Shown: piece by piece, positions 8,735 to 18,500 of the stretch
How the letters are laid out: every line of letters starts with the position of its first letter
Position numbering within the stretch: position 1 is the stretch's first letter
Source of the DNA: UBA4417 sp031550085
Lineage (GTDB): Bacteria > Bacteroidota > Bacteroidia > Bacteroidales > UBA4417
NCBI GenBank assembly: GCA_031550085.1
Contig: JAVBOY010000012.1
Location: 1 to 64,000, forward strand
Length of the DNA stretch: 64,000 bases
Reading direction: 5' to 3'
Position numbers and translations under genes: made by a program
The notes under the pieces: model-generated
What the model was told of the DNA's origin: nothing
Seen by the model: only the letters and a program-made list of their open reading frames with translations
Database searches by the model: none

Positions 8735-10954
8735 TTATGCTAAATTATTAATCCGCATGCAAGTAGTAATTCCTTTGATTTTTTCAATTTCATCCAGTAA
8801 TTTGTCCACATCCGAGTGGTAATGGACATTCAACTTGATGCTTGCCTCAAAAATTCCCCCTTCCGTTTCAATGGAAAAGGCTTTGACATTGAAATGCATT
8901 TTTTGGCTGATCAGGTCAACCAAGTCGAGAATCAAGCTTTTCCGGTCGATTCCGATCAACCGGATGCCGGTTAGAAATTCGGCTTTCTGTTTGTTCGACC
9001 AGCGGACATTCACCATCCGGTTCGAGAAACGCGACATCAACGAAGTAGCGACCAAACAACCCGAACGGTGGATTTGCAAATTACCGGCGGAGGGCATGTA
9101 CGCAATGATATCGTCGCCCGGCAAAGGATAGCAGCATTTCGAAATATCGTAATGCACATCATCCAACTCGACTACATCATTGGGCGCATGGCTTTTAATG
9201 ACAACGGGATGTTCCAGTTGCTTTTTCCGGGAAGACTGGCGGGGCCTGTTCAACGGAGCTAACTCCACTTTGGTATGGCACTGGTGAATGGTATCCAACG
9301 TAACTTTTCCGGTTGCTACTAAAAAATACAAATCAATGCGGCTCGAAACTTCCAGGAAATTCATCAGTTTTTGAATGTTGCTCCGCGACGGCGCCAGCGA
9401 CAATTCCGACAAATACGCTTTCAACTGGTTCTCTCCCTGTTCGCCGTATGCTTTGCGGTTTTCGCGTAAAGCGGCGGTTATGTTGCTTTTGGCTACCGGC
9501 GTAATGACATAGTTCAACCATTCTTCTTTGGGGCTTCCTTTTTTCGAAGAAATAATTTCGACCTGATCGCCGCTTTTCAGCACGTAATTCAAAGGGACCA
9601 AATGGTGGTTTACTTTGGCGGCAATGCAGTTGTTACCCAGTTGGGTGTGGATGTTGTAGGCAAAATCAACCACCGAACTGCCTTTGGCCAACGATTTTAA
9701 ATCACCTTTGGGTGTAAACACAAAAACTTCTTCCGAAAACAACGTCATTTTGATGTTGTCCAAAAAGCTGAGTGCGTTGCTGTCGGGTGTCTTCAGGATT
9801 TCACGGACTTTTGCCAGCCATTCGTCCAAACCCGAATCGGATTTTTCGTGGTTTTGCTCTTGTTTGTACTTCCAGTGGGCGGCAAATCCCCGTTCGGCAA
9901 TTTCGTGCATGCGCCGGGTACGGATTTGGATCTCCACCCAGCGGCCGCCCGGGCCCATTGCCGTGACGTGCAAAGCCGAGTAACCGTTGGCTTTCGGTGT
10001 GGCGATCCAGTCCCGCATGCGGCTGTGGTTGATGTTGTAAAAATCGGTAACCGTGTTGTATACCGAAAAACATTCTTTTTTCTCCTCTTCGACCGGACAA
10101 TCGATGATGATGCGGATGGCAAATACATCGTAGACCTCATTGAAATCGATTTCCTTCAATTTCATTTTTTGGTAAATGGAATACACCGATTTCACACGCC
10201 CCTCGATTTCAAAATTTTTTCCCTGCTTTGCCAGAGCCTCTTTGATGGGGAAAATAAATTTTTGGATGTAACGTGCCCGCGTCGTTTCCGTTTCGGCAAT
10301 TTGTTTTGAAATGGCGTTGTAAGTTTCCGGTTCGGTGTATTTCAGGGCCAGATCTTCCAACTCGCTTTTAATGGAGTAAAGTCCCAGGCGGTGTGCTAAC
10401 GGGGCATATAAATAAGCCGTTTCGGCGGCGATGCTTTTTTGTTTGTTCTTGGGCATGGAATCCAAGGTGCGCATGTTGTGGAGGCGGTCGGCGAATTTGA
10501 TTAAGATGACCCGCACATCGTCCGAAAGCGTGAGCAGCATCTTTTTGAAATTCTCCGCCTGTGCCGATTTTTCCTGCGTATCGTAGCCGTCTTTGATTTT
10601 GGTTAACCCATCCACGATATAAGCCACTTTGTCGCCGAATTTTTCGCGGATAAAGTCCATGGTGTAATCAGGGTTGTCTTCCACCACATCGTGCAACAAG
10701 GCCGAAACAATGGCTGTTTCGCCCAACCCGATTTCGCCGGCAACAATGCGGGCCACTTCCAGGGGATGATAAATGTAAGGCTCACCGCTACGGCGACGCA
10801 GGCCTCGATGAGCCAATTCCGAAACTTTAAAAGCTTCGCGGACTTTGCTTTTATCATGAGATCCCTTGTTGGTATCCCAGGCATTCAACAAGGCTTTGTA
10901 TCGTTTTATGATTTCTTTTTTCTCTTTTTCTTCATCAACTTCGTACATACGCAA
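8735..10954 (-). CDS. RelA/SpoT-family (p)ppGpp synthetase/hydrolase
   Basis: A 739-residue long RSH protein. Domains in order: HD hydrolase (about 40-190, with His63 and the HD pair at 88-89 intact), synthetase (about 230-350, including GYSALH), TGS (about 405-465), helical region and a C-terminal ACT domain (about 660-739). An intact HD domain suggests it can degrade as well as make (p)ppGpp. It is the first gene of the pair with rsgA and has a good promoter match just upstream. The start at 10954 (MRMYEV) could equally be the Met two codons later. Confidence 0.93.
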   Translation of the reverse strand: MRMYEVDEEKEKKEIIKRYKALLNAWDTNKGSHDKSKVREAFKVSELAHRGLRRRSGEPYIYHPLEVARIVAGEIGLGETAIVSALLHDVVEDNPDYTMDFIREKFGDKVAYIVDGLTKIKDGYDTQEKSAQAENFKKMLLTLSDDVRVILIKFADRLHNMRTLDSMPKNKQKSIAAETAYLYAPLAHRLGLYSIKSELEDLALKYTEPETYNAISKQIAETETTRARYIQKFIFPIKEALAKQGKNFEIEGRVKSVYSIYQKMKLKEIDFNEVYDVFAIRIIIDCPVEEEKKECFSVYNTVTDFYNINHSRMRDWIATPKANGYSALHVTAMGPGGRWVEIQIRTRRMHEIAERGFAAHWKYKQEQNHEKSDSGLDEWLAKVREILKTPDSNALSFLDNIKMTLFSEEVFVFTPKGDLKSLAKGSSVVDFAYNIHTQLGNNCIAAKVNHHLVPLNYVLKSGDQVEIISSKKGSPKEEWLNYVITPVAKSNITAALRENRKAYGEQGENQLKAYLSELSLAPSRSNIQKLMNFLEVSSRIDLYFLVATGKVTLDTIHQCHTKVELAPLNRPRQSSRKKQLEHPVVIKSHAPNDVVELDDVHYDISKCCYPLPGDDIIAYMPSAGNLQIHRSGCLVATSLMSRFSNRMVNVRWSNKQKAEFLTGIRLIGIDRKSLILDLVDLISQKMHFNVKAFSIETEGGIFEASIKLNVHYHSDVDKLLDEIEKIKGITTCMRINNLA

Positions 10955-10979
10955 TTGCCCTAGTTTTGACTACATGCCA

Positions 10980-11009
10980 CAAAGTTACGGATATTTTGTA
11001 ACTGGCAAA
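10980..11009 (-). promoter_or_regulatory. Bacteroidota-type promoter for relA/spoT-rsgA
   Basis: On the minus strand a TTTG -33 box (11006-11009) is separated by 18 bases from TAACTTTG (10980-10987), which fits the -7 consensus TAnnTTTG. The start codon is about 25 bases downstream. Confidence 0.6.
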
Positions 11010-11679
11010 TCAGCCGTACAAAATGCGGCTCGATTCTCCTGCATAGAAACAGGATAAGATTCTACATTGTTTTTAAAACAAGTATCGGAAAAACTGTGAA
11101 TGATTTATAACGAATATTCGTAATCCGTTTTTATAACAATGAATCTCCCCGCCGCAAGCGGTCAGGGTATCAATAAGGAATAATTTTTTATTTACTCGCT
11201 GCAAGCAGCGGGGAATTAAACCCAAAGAGATTAAAGCCCTGACGGGCTATACGTTTTTTCCTGGTTCCATTCCTAGGAATGTTATTTTCCTACGGAAAAT
11301 CGATACTTCCGCCTAGAATGTTAAAGCCCTGACGGGCTATATGGATTTTTCCGGTTCCATTCCATGGATGTTAAAATCTATAGGCCGTAGGCCTTATATG
11401 TCAATAGAAAATTTGAAAGCCATCATTTTTTGTCCGTAGGACATAGATAGAATTAGGAATTCATTCAGATCGTCATTTTAGATTTTATTGGTAAGTCTTT
11501 ACAGGGCTTTGCCAAGTGTTTTCATGTTTTCTCCAAAATTTATTCAAAATTCTCCAAGTTAGTTTCTTTCACCGTCTCGAATTATCACGAAGTGATTAAT
11601 GGAAATAACCATGAATTTCCAGCGGCTAAAAATATCGATTAAATCACAACCTCAAAGAGGCAAAAAAATAAAACAAGTG
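11010..11679. repeat. Gene-free gap with several hairpin repeat families
   Basis: No gene is supported. The stretch holds a CCGCTTGCGGC-type inverted pair (about 11140-11215), two copies of AAAGCCCTGACGGGCTATA (about 11234 and 11323) and one GGCCGTAGGCCTTATATGTCAA/GTCCGTAGGACAT unit (about 11385-11450). The last is related to the arrays at 55155-55437 and 62650-62812. These lie between two leftward genes and may act as terminators or RNA-processing sites. Confidence 0.55.
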
Positions 11680-14070
11680 TTAGAAAATCTTGGGATACTT
11701 TGCGGGATGGGTTTCGTGCATCAGGTTGTAAATGCAATCCACAACGTTTTCGGCATTGGGATTTGAAAAGTAATCGCCGTCGGTTCCGTAAGGAGTCCGG
11801 TGCGCTCCCGAGGTAACGGTTCGCGGTTGAGCATCCAGGTAATAATACCCCTTTTGCTCTTCCAGCACTTTTTGCATCATGTAAGCCGTGGCGCCACCGG
11901 GCACATCCTCGTCAAAAAACACGATTTTATTGGTCTTTTTCAGCGACCCGAGGATGATTTGATTGATATCAAAAGGTTCCAGCGATTGCACATCAATCAA
12001 CTCAACCGAAATGTCGAATTCTTTCAGTTGCTCAACGGCATCTTCGGCAATGCGGATGCAGGATCCGTAAGTAACCAGCGTAACGTCGGTTCCTGGCGTC
12101 AACACTTCGGGAATTCCGATCGGAATACAAAACTCGCCGATGTTTTCAGGCATCTCTTCCCGCAGGCGGTATCCGTTGAGCGGTTCAATCACCAAGGCCG
12201 GATCGTCGCTTTTCAATAACGTATTGTAAAAACCGGCTGCCCGGGTCATATCGCGCGGAACCAGCACATAAATACCCCGGATGGAATTGATCACCATGCT
12301 CAGCGGCGAACCGGAATGCCAAATACCTTCCAGGCGATGGCCACGCGTATTGATGATCAGCGGCGCTTTTTGCGTGCCGTTGGTGCGGTATTGCAAGGTT
12401 GCCAAATCATCGCTCATCACCTGCAAACCGTACATCAAATAATCGAAATACTGGATTTCCGCCACCGGGCGCAAGCCGCGCATGGCCAGGCCGATTCCTT
12501 GTCCGATAATGGTAGCTTCTCGGATTCCGGTATCGAAGATACGCGATTCGCCGTATTTTTCCTGAAGTCCTTCGTAAGTTTGGTTGACACCGCCGATTTT
12601 TCCCACGTCTTCGCCGAAAATGCACACGTTGTTGTGGTTTTTCAGAATGTAGTCCCAGTTTTCGCGCAAGATTTCGCGTCCCGGAACCAGTTTGGGCGAA
12701 GCGCTGTAAACAGGCTTTACTTCGGCAATTTTCAGCGCCGATTGCTCCGAATGGCTGTACAAATGCGTTTGATAACTGTTTTTTCCTTCCTGCAATTCTT
12801 TCTCATACCAATCGGAAATATTTGTTTTCAGCGAATTGGAGGGATCTACACACGAATTGCACACAAAACGAAGTACTTTTTTGGCCGACGATACAATGTC
12901 TTTGCGGTTGGGCTCGGGAATCAATTTCAGCTCTTGTTTGATTTCGTCGATGCGTTTGGTTTTGGCGCAGTTGCAAGTTGAAATATCAGCGATTCGCAGA
13001 AATTCATCCCGCTTAGCCAGCAGTGGTTTTTGGTAGTTATTCCATGCTTTGGCACGGGCATCTTTGACACGCCCGGACGCTTGTTTTTCAATAAGATCCA
13101 ACTCTTCGGCCGTAGCCAGTTTCTCTTTTAAAATCCATTCACGCATTTTGCGGATGCAGTCAAAATCTTTTTCCCATTGCAGGCGTTCGGCCGGTTTGTA
13201 ACGTTCGTGCGAACCCGAGGTGCTGTGGCCTTGCGGTTGGGTCAGTTCGGTAATATGGAACAAAACCGGAACTTGCCGGGTACGGCAGATTTCGACGCCT
13301 TCCCGGTACATTTCGCAGAGCGCGGCATAATCCCAACCTTTTGCTTTGAAAATACGGATGCCTTCCCCTTTTTCATTGAGCTCAAAACCGCTCAAAATTT
13401 CGGAAATGGATTGTTTGGTGGTTTGATATTTGCTGGAAACCGAAATCCCGTAGCCGTCGTCCCAAACCGAAATGGCCATGGGAACCTGCATCACGCCGGC
13501 GGCATTCAAGGTTTCCCAAAAATGACCTTCGCTGGTACTGGCATCGCCGATGGAACCGAAAGCCACTTCGTTGCCCGAAACCGAAAATTTTGTATATTCT
13601 TTCAGTTCGGCTATGGTACGGTACATCTTTGAAGCCAATGCCAAACCAAGCAAACGCGGCATTTGTCCGGCCGTAGGGGAGATGTCGCCCGACGAATTTT
13701 TTTGTTGGGTCAAATCCAGCCAGTTGCCGTTTTCATCCAGGCTGCGGGTTGAAAAGTGGTTGTTCATCAACCGTCCGGCATTCATGGGATTGAAATGAGC
13801 GTCGGTATCGCCGTAAATTTGTGAAAAGATTTCTTCCAAAGATAAAATACCCGAAGCCAGCATCCAGGTTTGGTCGCGGTAATAACCCGAACGCCAGTCG
13901 CCTTCTCGGAACACTTTAGCCAACGCCAGTTGCGGAATTTCTTTTCCGTCGCCGAAAATTCCGAACTTCCCTTTTCCGGTCAATACTTCTTTACGCCCCA
14001 GTAGGCTGGCTTGGCGGCTTTCGTTGGCAATGCGGTAATCGTTGAGTACTTCTTGCTTGGTAAACTTCAT
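11680..14070 (-). CDS. Fused E1 alpha/beta subunit, branched-chain 2-oxoacid dehydrogenase type
   Basis: The alpha-like part (about residues 1-420 of 796) has the thiamine diphosphate motif GSIGDASTSEGHFW. The beta-like part (from about 450) has CIFGEDVGKIGGVNQTYEGL and VTYGSCIRIAEDAVEQL. Together they would decarboxylate a 2-oxoacid and pass the acyl group to a lipoyl E2, which is not encoded nearby. Similarity fits the branched-chain (2-oxoisovalerate) type better than pyruvate. I place the start at 14070 (MKFTKQEVL). The longer reading from 14133 begins with a hydrophobic stretch unlike the family and overlaps a good -7 promoter box. Confidence 0.85.
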   Translation of the reverse strand: MKFTKQEVLNDYRIANESRQASLLGRKEVLTGKGKFGIFGDGKEIPQLALAKVFREGDWRSGYYRDQTWMLASGILSLEEIFSQIYGDTDAHFNPMNAGRLMNNHFSTRSLDENGNWLDLTQQKNSSGDISPTAGQMPRLLGLALASKMYRTIAELKEYTKFSVSGNEVAFGSIGDASTSEGHFWETLNAAGVMQVPMAISVWDDGYGISVSSKYQTTKQSISEILSGFELNEKGEGIRIFKAKGWDYAALCEMYREGVEICRTRQVPVLFHITELTQPQGHSTSGSHERYKPAERLQWEKDFDCIRKMREWILKEKLATAEELDLIEKQASGRVKDARAKAWNNYQKPLLAKRDEFLRIADISTCNCAKTKRIDEIKQELKLIPEPNRKDIVSSAKKVLRFVCNSCVDPSNSLKTNISDWYEKELQEGKNSYQTHLYSHSEQSALKIAEVKPVYSASPKLVPGREILRENWDYILKNHNNVCIFGEDVGKIGGVNQTYEGLQEKYGESRIFDTGIREATIIGQGIGLAMRGLRPVAEIQYFDYLMYGLQVMSDDLATLQYRTNGTQKAPLIINTRGHRLEGIWHSGSPLSMVINSIRGIYVLVPRDMTRAAGFYNTLLKSDDPALVIEPLNGYRLREEMPENIGEFCIPIGIPEVLTPGTDVTLVTYGSCIRIAEDAVEQLKEFDISVELIDVQSLEPFDINQIILGSLKKTNKIVFFDEDVPGGATAYMMQKVLEEQKGYYYLDAQPRTVTSGAHRTPYGTDGDYFSNPNAENVVDCIYNLMHETHPAKYPKIF

Positions 14071-14130
14071 CATAAAAACAAAAACGAAGGGTAAAATGGA
14101 TATAAAAACAAATGTCCTTAAAAAAACAAA

Positions 14131-14138
14131 CAAATATA
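14131..14138 (-). promoter_or_regulatory. Probable -7 box for the E1 fusion gene
   Basis: TATATTTG on the minus strand matches TAnnTTTG. No clean TTTG lies at the expected distance upstream. Its position inside the longer possible reading frame argues for the start at 14070. Confidence 0.4.
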
Positions 14139-14569
14139 GAAAAACATGGGCAATTGCCAGGATTGCTCGATCATAACAACAATTAAAATGCTGAAATGGT
14201 TTCCCGGAAAGGGTAGAAAATCAGAGATAGATGGGTATGCAACGATTTATGCCCTGGCGGGCAATGGGTTATTTCCGTATGCCGGGTTCAGTGGATGTTA
14301 TTCTCCTAACGGAGAATTATTGTTACCCTGTTGGGCTAAGGCTATTATGCTTTAGGTTGCTTATGTTTGCAAGTTTGGCTTGTTTGTAAAAAAAAACGGC
14401 GGCGGTGCAACCGCCGCCGAACGTTTCGTTTTCAGTTTGCTGTACCTGCTGCCGGCAGCCTTTTTGTGCCCCCCGGCCGGTAGGGCTGTTAAGTTCTTTG
14501 AGTCCGCGAAGCGGGCAAATATAAATAACCGCGGGTGTAACCCGTGGAAAAGAGTAACTATCCAAGGAT

Positions 14570-14620
14570 TCGTCCGCGAAGTGGGCGAATTCCCCGATTG
14601 TTCGCCCACTTCGCGGACGA
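14570..14620. repeat. Perfect 20-bp inverted repeat, 11-nt loop
   Basis: Arms 14570-14589 and 14601-14620 are exact reverse complements (TCGTCCGCGAAGTGGGCGAA and its partner). No T-run follows on either strand, so it is not a standard intrinsic terminator. GTCCGCGAAG words also occur just upstream at about 14501-14515. Confidence 0.8.
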
Positions 14621-14855
14621 GGTTTTATTAGAGAAGTATTCCCTAACTGTGCGTTTCACGCACGGTTATTCCTAATTTAGTCCCGTTGGGGTTAGATCAT
14701 TTATTTTTACGAACTGAAATACAGGATGTTACCGCTTTGTGTTTTGAGGTGCTAACGGTTATCTAACGATTCTCTTTTCAGTTAGTTTCACCGTTCATAA
14801 TGCAAATATACGCATTAAAAAATTCAAGGAAATGAAATTTTTTGCACAAGTAAAC

Positions 14856-14893
14856 CGCATAAACACCTTTTGAAATCAAAAGATGTTTATGCG
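14856..14893. repeat. 18-bp inverted repeat with one mismatch
   Basis: CGCATAAACA at 14856-14865 pairs with TGTTTATGCG at 14884-14893. After one C/A mismatch, CTTTTGA pairs with TCAAAAG around a 2-base loop. It may be a large cruciform or operator, or the 3' end signal of the leftward island. Confidence 0.7.
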
Positions 14894-15126
14894 ATTCTCT
14901 AAATAAAATAGTTTATTATAGTAAGAGCTATTTACTTTGAAATCCAAACTAGTGGAAAAGTTGTTTTAAACTACTCTGCGATATAATTGCATGAAACAAT
15001 ATTTTGCATTGACTACTTAACAAATAGTGCTTAACTTTTTGTGCAGTTTTGCTTGGGTATTCCTCATTAAAAATAAGGATTTGACTCTCTCCAGGATTTT
15101 GTCCAAATACACTACGGGTATTATAT

Positions 15127-15537
15127 TTAGTTGAAAATAAATTTTAATGTATCAATAATAAAAAATATAATTAAGAAAAATCCTATTAATTGATAAATTA
15201 GAAATTTATAATTTAAATACAATCTCTTCTTAAAAAACAAGATCACAGCCCAGACAAACATTGGAACTAGTGCAAAAAAAGTAAAATCAGATACGAATTT
15301 AAAAATTCTATGCAAAATTTCATATGAACGAGGTATACCATAAAGTTCGTATACAGTAGGATCGTGTTTTGGTGGTGAACCAATAGAATATTGAGGATAT
15401 GTATTACCATCCTCAAAATATTTCAATGCGTATTTTTTATATGTCGGATTATATAATAATTTTTCGTATATAAATCCATAAAATGACATAATAAAAAGAA
15501 TGACAAATAAAATATTGTAAATTTTGGTTGTTTTCAT
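15127..15537 (-). CDS. Small membrane protein, candidate immunity protein for the Rhs tail
   Basis: 136 residues with hydrophobic spans at about 7-25, 85-108 and 115-134, and a polar loop (about 30-85) between the first two. It starts 2 bases after the rhs stop codon. The coding sequence is much more AT-rich than neighbouring housekeeping genes, which suggests separate acquisition. I recognise no family. Position directly behind an Rhs C-terminus is where polymorphic-toxin immunity genes sit, and a membrane immunity protein would suit a membrane- or envelope-acting toxin. That role is inferred from position only. Confidence 0.6.
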   Translation of the reverse strand: MKTTKIYNILFVILFIMSFYGFIYEKLLYNPTYKKYALKYFEDGNTYPQYSIGSPPKHDPTVYELYGIPRSYEILHRIFKFVSDFTFFALVPMFVWAVILFFKKRLYLNYKFLIYQLIGFFLIIFFIIDTLKFIFN

Positions 15538-15539
15538 AT

Positions 15540-18500
15540 TTATTTAATTAAAAGAGCCATTTTAAATAACGTTTCCCAATTACTATCTAGTTTACTAAGA
15601 GGTAACCAACCATATTCATAACTTCTACTAATAAACAATTGATACCCTATTAATTTAGTCCGACCAACAAAGCCCATACTTAAATCCACCTCTCCCCCCA
15701 ATGATACTTTCACGCTTCCCCCATCAGGTACTTTAAAAACTTTATTTGTATACTTTGAAGTTGCAACACCATCTATAGGCTTTTTGATGTATTTGCCCGG
15801 CTTAACATAGTCATTTACTCCTGTTACTCCATCTTCTGTTTTATAATATACTTTGTATTTATCCGCATTAGCTATTGTTGCATCGTCAGGAAATTTATAT
15901 TCATCAACAGATGTAAAATTTTCTGAACTAGCTAATAACGTAGGTTGTAAATCATATTGTTTATAACTTCCTGTCCAAAAATCCCTTCCATTTGATGCCG
16001 CATGAATACCTCCAATTATACCTCCACTAATTCCTCCTATTAAACCTTGTTTCCATGCTTGATCTAATCCTCCTAATAGGGAATTACCAAAATTTTTGTT
16101 CCCTAACATATTATTTCCAGTTCCTGTGATGAACCCATTTGTTATTCCTGCACCTGCTCCAGTCAATGCGCCTGCAAAAAAACCGGTAGAAGAAACAGTT
16201 GCCGTCCCCACAAAACCAGTTCCAAAAGAACCTCCCGCTACAGCTACATTAACACCTGCACCAACACCCGCAGATAAAGCTCCAGCCAATGCCCCTACAC
16301 CAAAATATCCCAACCCTTTGGCATTCCACTGTGCCCCGTTCATTGCCCAATTCATGGTACCCCCAATCAAAGCTCCAACAACCAAATGTATCCATTCCCC
16401 ATCCGGATCCGTATATTTCAACGGGTTGTTCATGCAATAAGCGTAGCGATTGTAGCTTTGCGTACTGCCGGGGTCTTGCACGTAGTTATCGGGCGAAAGC
16501 ATCCGTCCCATCACCGGGTCGTACAGGCGGCCGTTCATATTAATCAGCCCGAAGGCATCCAAATGTTCGTGTCCGGTATAGCCCCGGTCAAAAGTACAAA
16601 AATTGTCGATTAAAGGCAGGTTGGAAACGGTTTGAAAAAAACTTTGGGTGTACGGTTGTCCGTTGGCGGGGTTGCGGCGGCGTCCCCAAGCATCGTAAGA
16701 ATATTCCTGCGCCAAGCCGCCCCATTCGTTGACAATATGGGTAATGCTCCCCTGATGGTCGGTGAGCAGGTAAAAGAGCGTGCCAACGTTTACATTATCC
16801 CCGTGCGAAATATATACCATTGCCGCTCCGCCGGGTGCGCTGATATAGTGGAAATTGCGGCGGTTGTTTTGGTTGTAGGGGTTGGTTCCTTTGGTATACT
16901 GCTCGAAGTTATGCCCGTAAAACTTGGTATATTGCAGCGTATTGTTAGCGTAAACCTGCATCAGGCTGCGCTGGTCGTCGGGAGCATACTTGAACTTGGC
17001 TTCAATCGGGATGGTGGTTCCGGCCAAAAAGTCCTTAACCGTACGCACGCTTGAAAAAGAGGTATAGGTAGCGGTTTGGGTAGCCAACGGAATGTCGTTG
17101 TTTCCGGTAATTCCGGTAAGGGCGTGTTTTTTCTGCGCATGATAGCCATAGGTTCCGGCATCGCTTTTGGAAGCGATGTTCCCATTGGCTTGGTAAGTAA
17201 TGGTGTTGTTGCTGTAAGGGTAGGCTCCCGTTGATGTGATTTGCGCCAGGCGGTCTAAATTGTCGTAGGTAAAAGATTCGGTGACATTGCGGGTATAGTC
17301 GCTGCGGTCGTGAAGGTTGCCGTTGTTGGGGTTGAAGTAGTAACCAAAGCTTTGGATGGAACCGCATGAAATCCGCGTCAGCATATCGTAGTATTCATAA
17401 TAGGTACGCGAGGGGCTCAACCCGCTGTTCCCTGCCATCCATTTGGTTATTTGTCCCGAAGCGTTTTGTTGGTCTAACCTCCAGATGGAAGTTCCCACGC
17501 CGGGCTGGTTGTAAACACCGCCGCTGTAATCCCTCGATATTTCAACCAAATATCCGTAACCGTAGGTATCGTAGCGGTTCTTGATTTTAAATCCGGTCGG
17601 GTAGGTCGTGGTACTCGGGTTTCCGTAGCTGTCGTAGCTGTACTGGGTAACAAAACTGCTACCCAAATCGGGTTCGTACTGCGTAATTTGGGTTTGCCGC
17701 CCTAAGTTGTCGTAAACGTATTCAAAATAGGAATCATCGGGCGAGCTTTCGCGTTGCAGCATGGTTTTGAATTGCCCGGAAGGGTAATAATCGTAAAAAT
17801 AAGACCCTTCGGGCGTGTTTTTGGAGCGCAGCCTGCCGTCGTTGTGATAATACAGCTGGGTTACCTGGTTGCGGGCATCGGTTTGCTTGGTCAATTCGCC
17901 CCAGGCATTGTACTCATACCGGGTTTCCCCTGCATTGGCGTCGATTAACTTCGTTTGCCGGCCGTAATCGTCGTATTCCATGGTGGTTGTAGTTCCACCA
18001 ACGGTGATGGACAGAGGATTCCCATTGCTATGGTAAGTGTAAGTCACGGTGCCCCCGTTGTCGGTGCTGCTCACGGTTTGCCCCATGGCATTTACGGTTT
18101 TGCTTGTCTGGGTGTAGTCCGGGCGGGTTGTCGTGGTGGTTTTCCCGTTGTAACTGATGGTGGAATACCTGTCGCAATCCGTCAGGGAGGTAAGCCGCCC
18201 GTAATCGTCGTAACCGTAGGTTACCCAGCGTTTGGTTGCCGTACCGTTTTGGAAATAGGGTTTGCTTTGCCGGTATAGCTGCCCTTTGAAGTTGTATTCT
18301 TTGTCCACCAGCAAGGCTTCATTTTTGAAATTGTACGTTTTGGTACAGATTTCCCGTCCCTGTACGTCATAATAGGTGGTTACCGGCGGTTGGTTGCTTC
18401 CGGTAGTCCGGGAATAATAAAAGGCTTGGCCAGGACCTTCTGTGTTGCCCCAATAGAGCTCGGTTTGGGCGCTGCCAATGGGGGTGTTGGTTTTCTTCAA

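Larger units (their letters stand above)
14139..15126. other. Gene-free 1 kb rich in inverted repeats
   Basis: Only spurious reading frames are present. Hairpins include GGCGGCGGTGCAACCGCCGCC (about 14400-14420), a perfect 20-bp stem at 14570-14620, GTGCGTTTCACGCAC (about 14649) and a near-perfect 18-bp stem at 14856-14893. GCCC...GGGC words like those at 11230 also occur (about 14250-14345). From 14900 to 15126 the DNA is AT-rich without clear structure and forms the 3' flank of the leftward Rhs island. Confidence 0.55.

Noticed and set aside
12316..12981. A 221-codon plus-strand frame within the E1 fusion gene
   Set aside because: It is a shadow of the conserved beta-subunit coding sequence.
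11680..14133. Reading the E1 fusion gene from the upstream ATG at 14133, giving a hydrophobic N-terminus
   Set aside because: That start would overlap a -7 promoter box, and the extra residues look like translated AT-rich leader; a membrane-anchored E1 would be unusual.
15075..15105. AATAAGGATTTGACTCTCT resembles the inner right end of the IS (AATTAAGGATTTGACCTCT)
   Set aside because: The match is short and without an inverted repeat or transposase remnant beside it; chance or a shared promoter-like word cannot be excluded.
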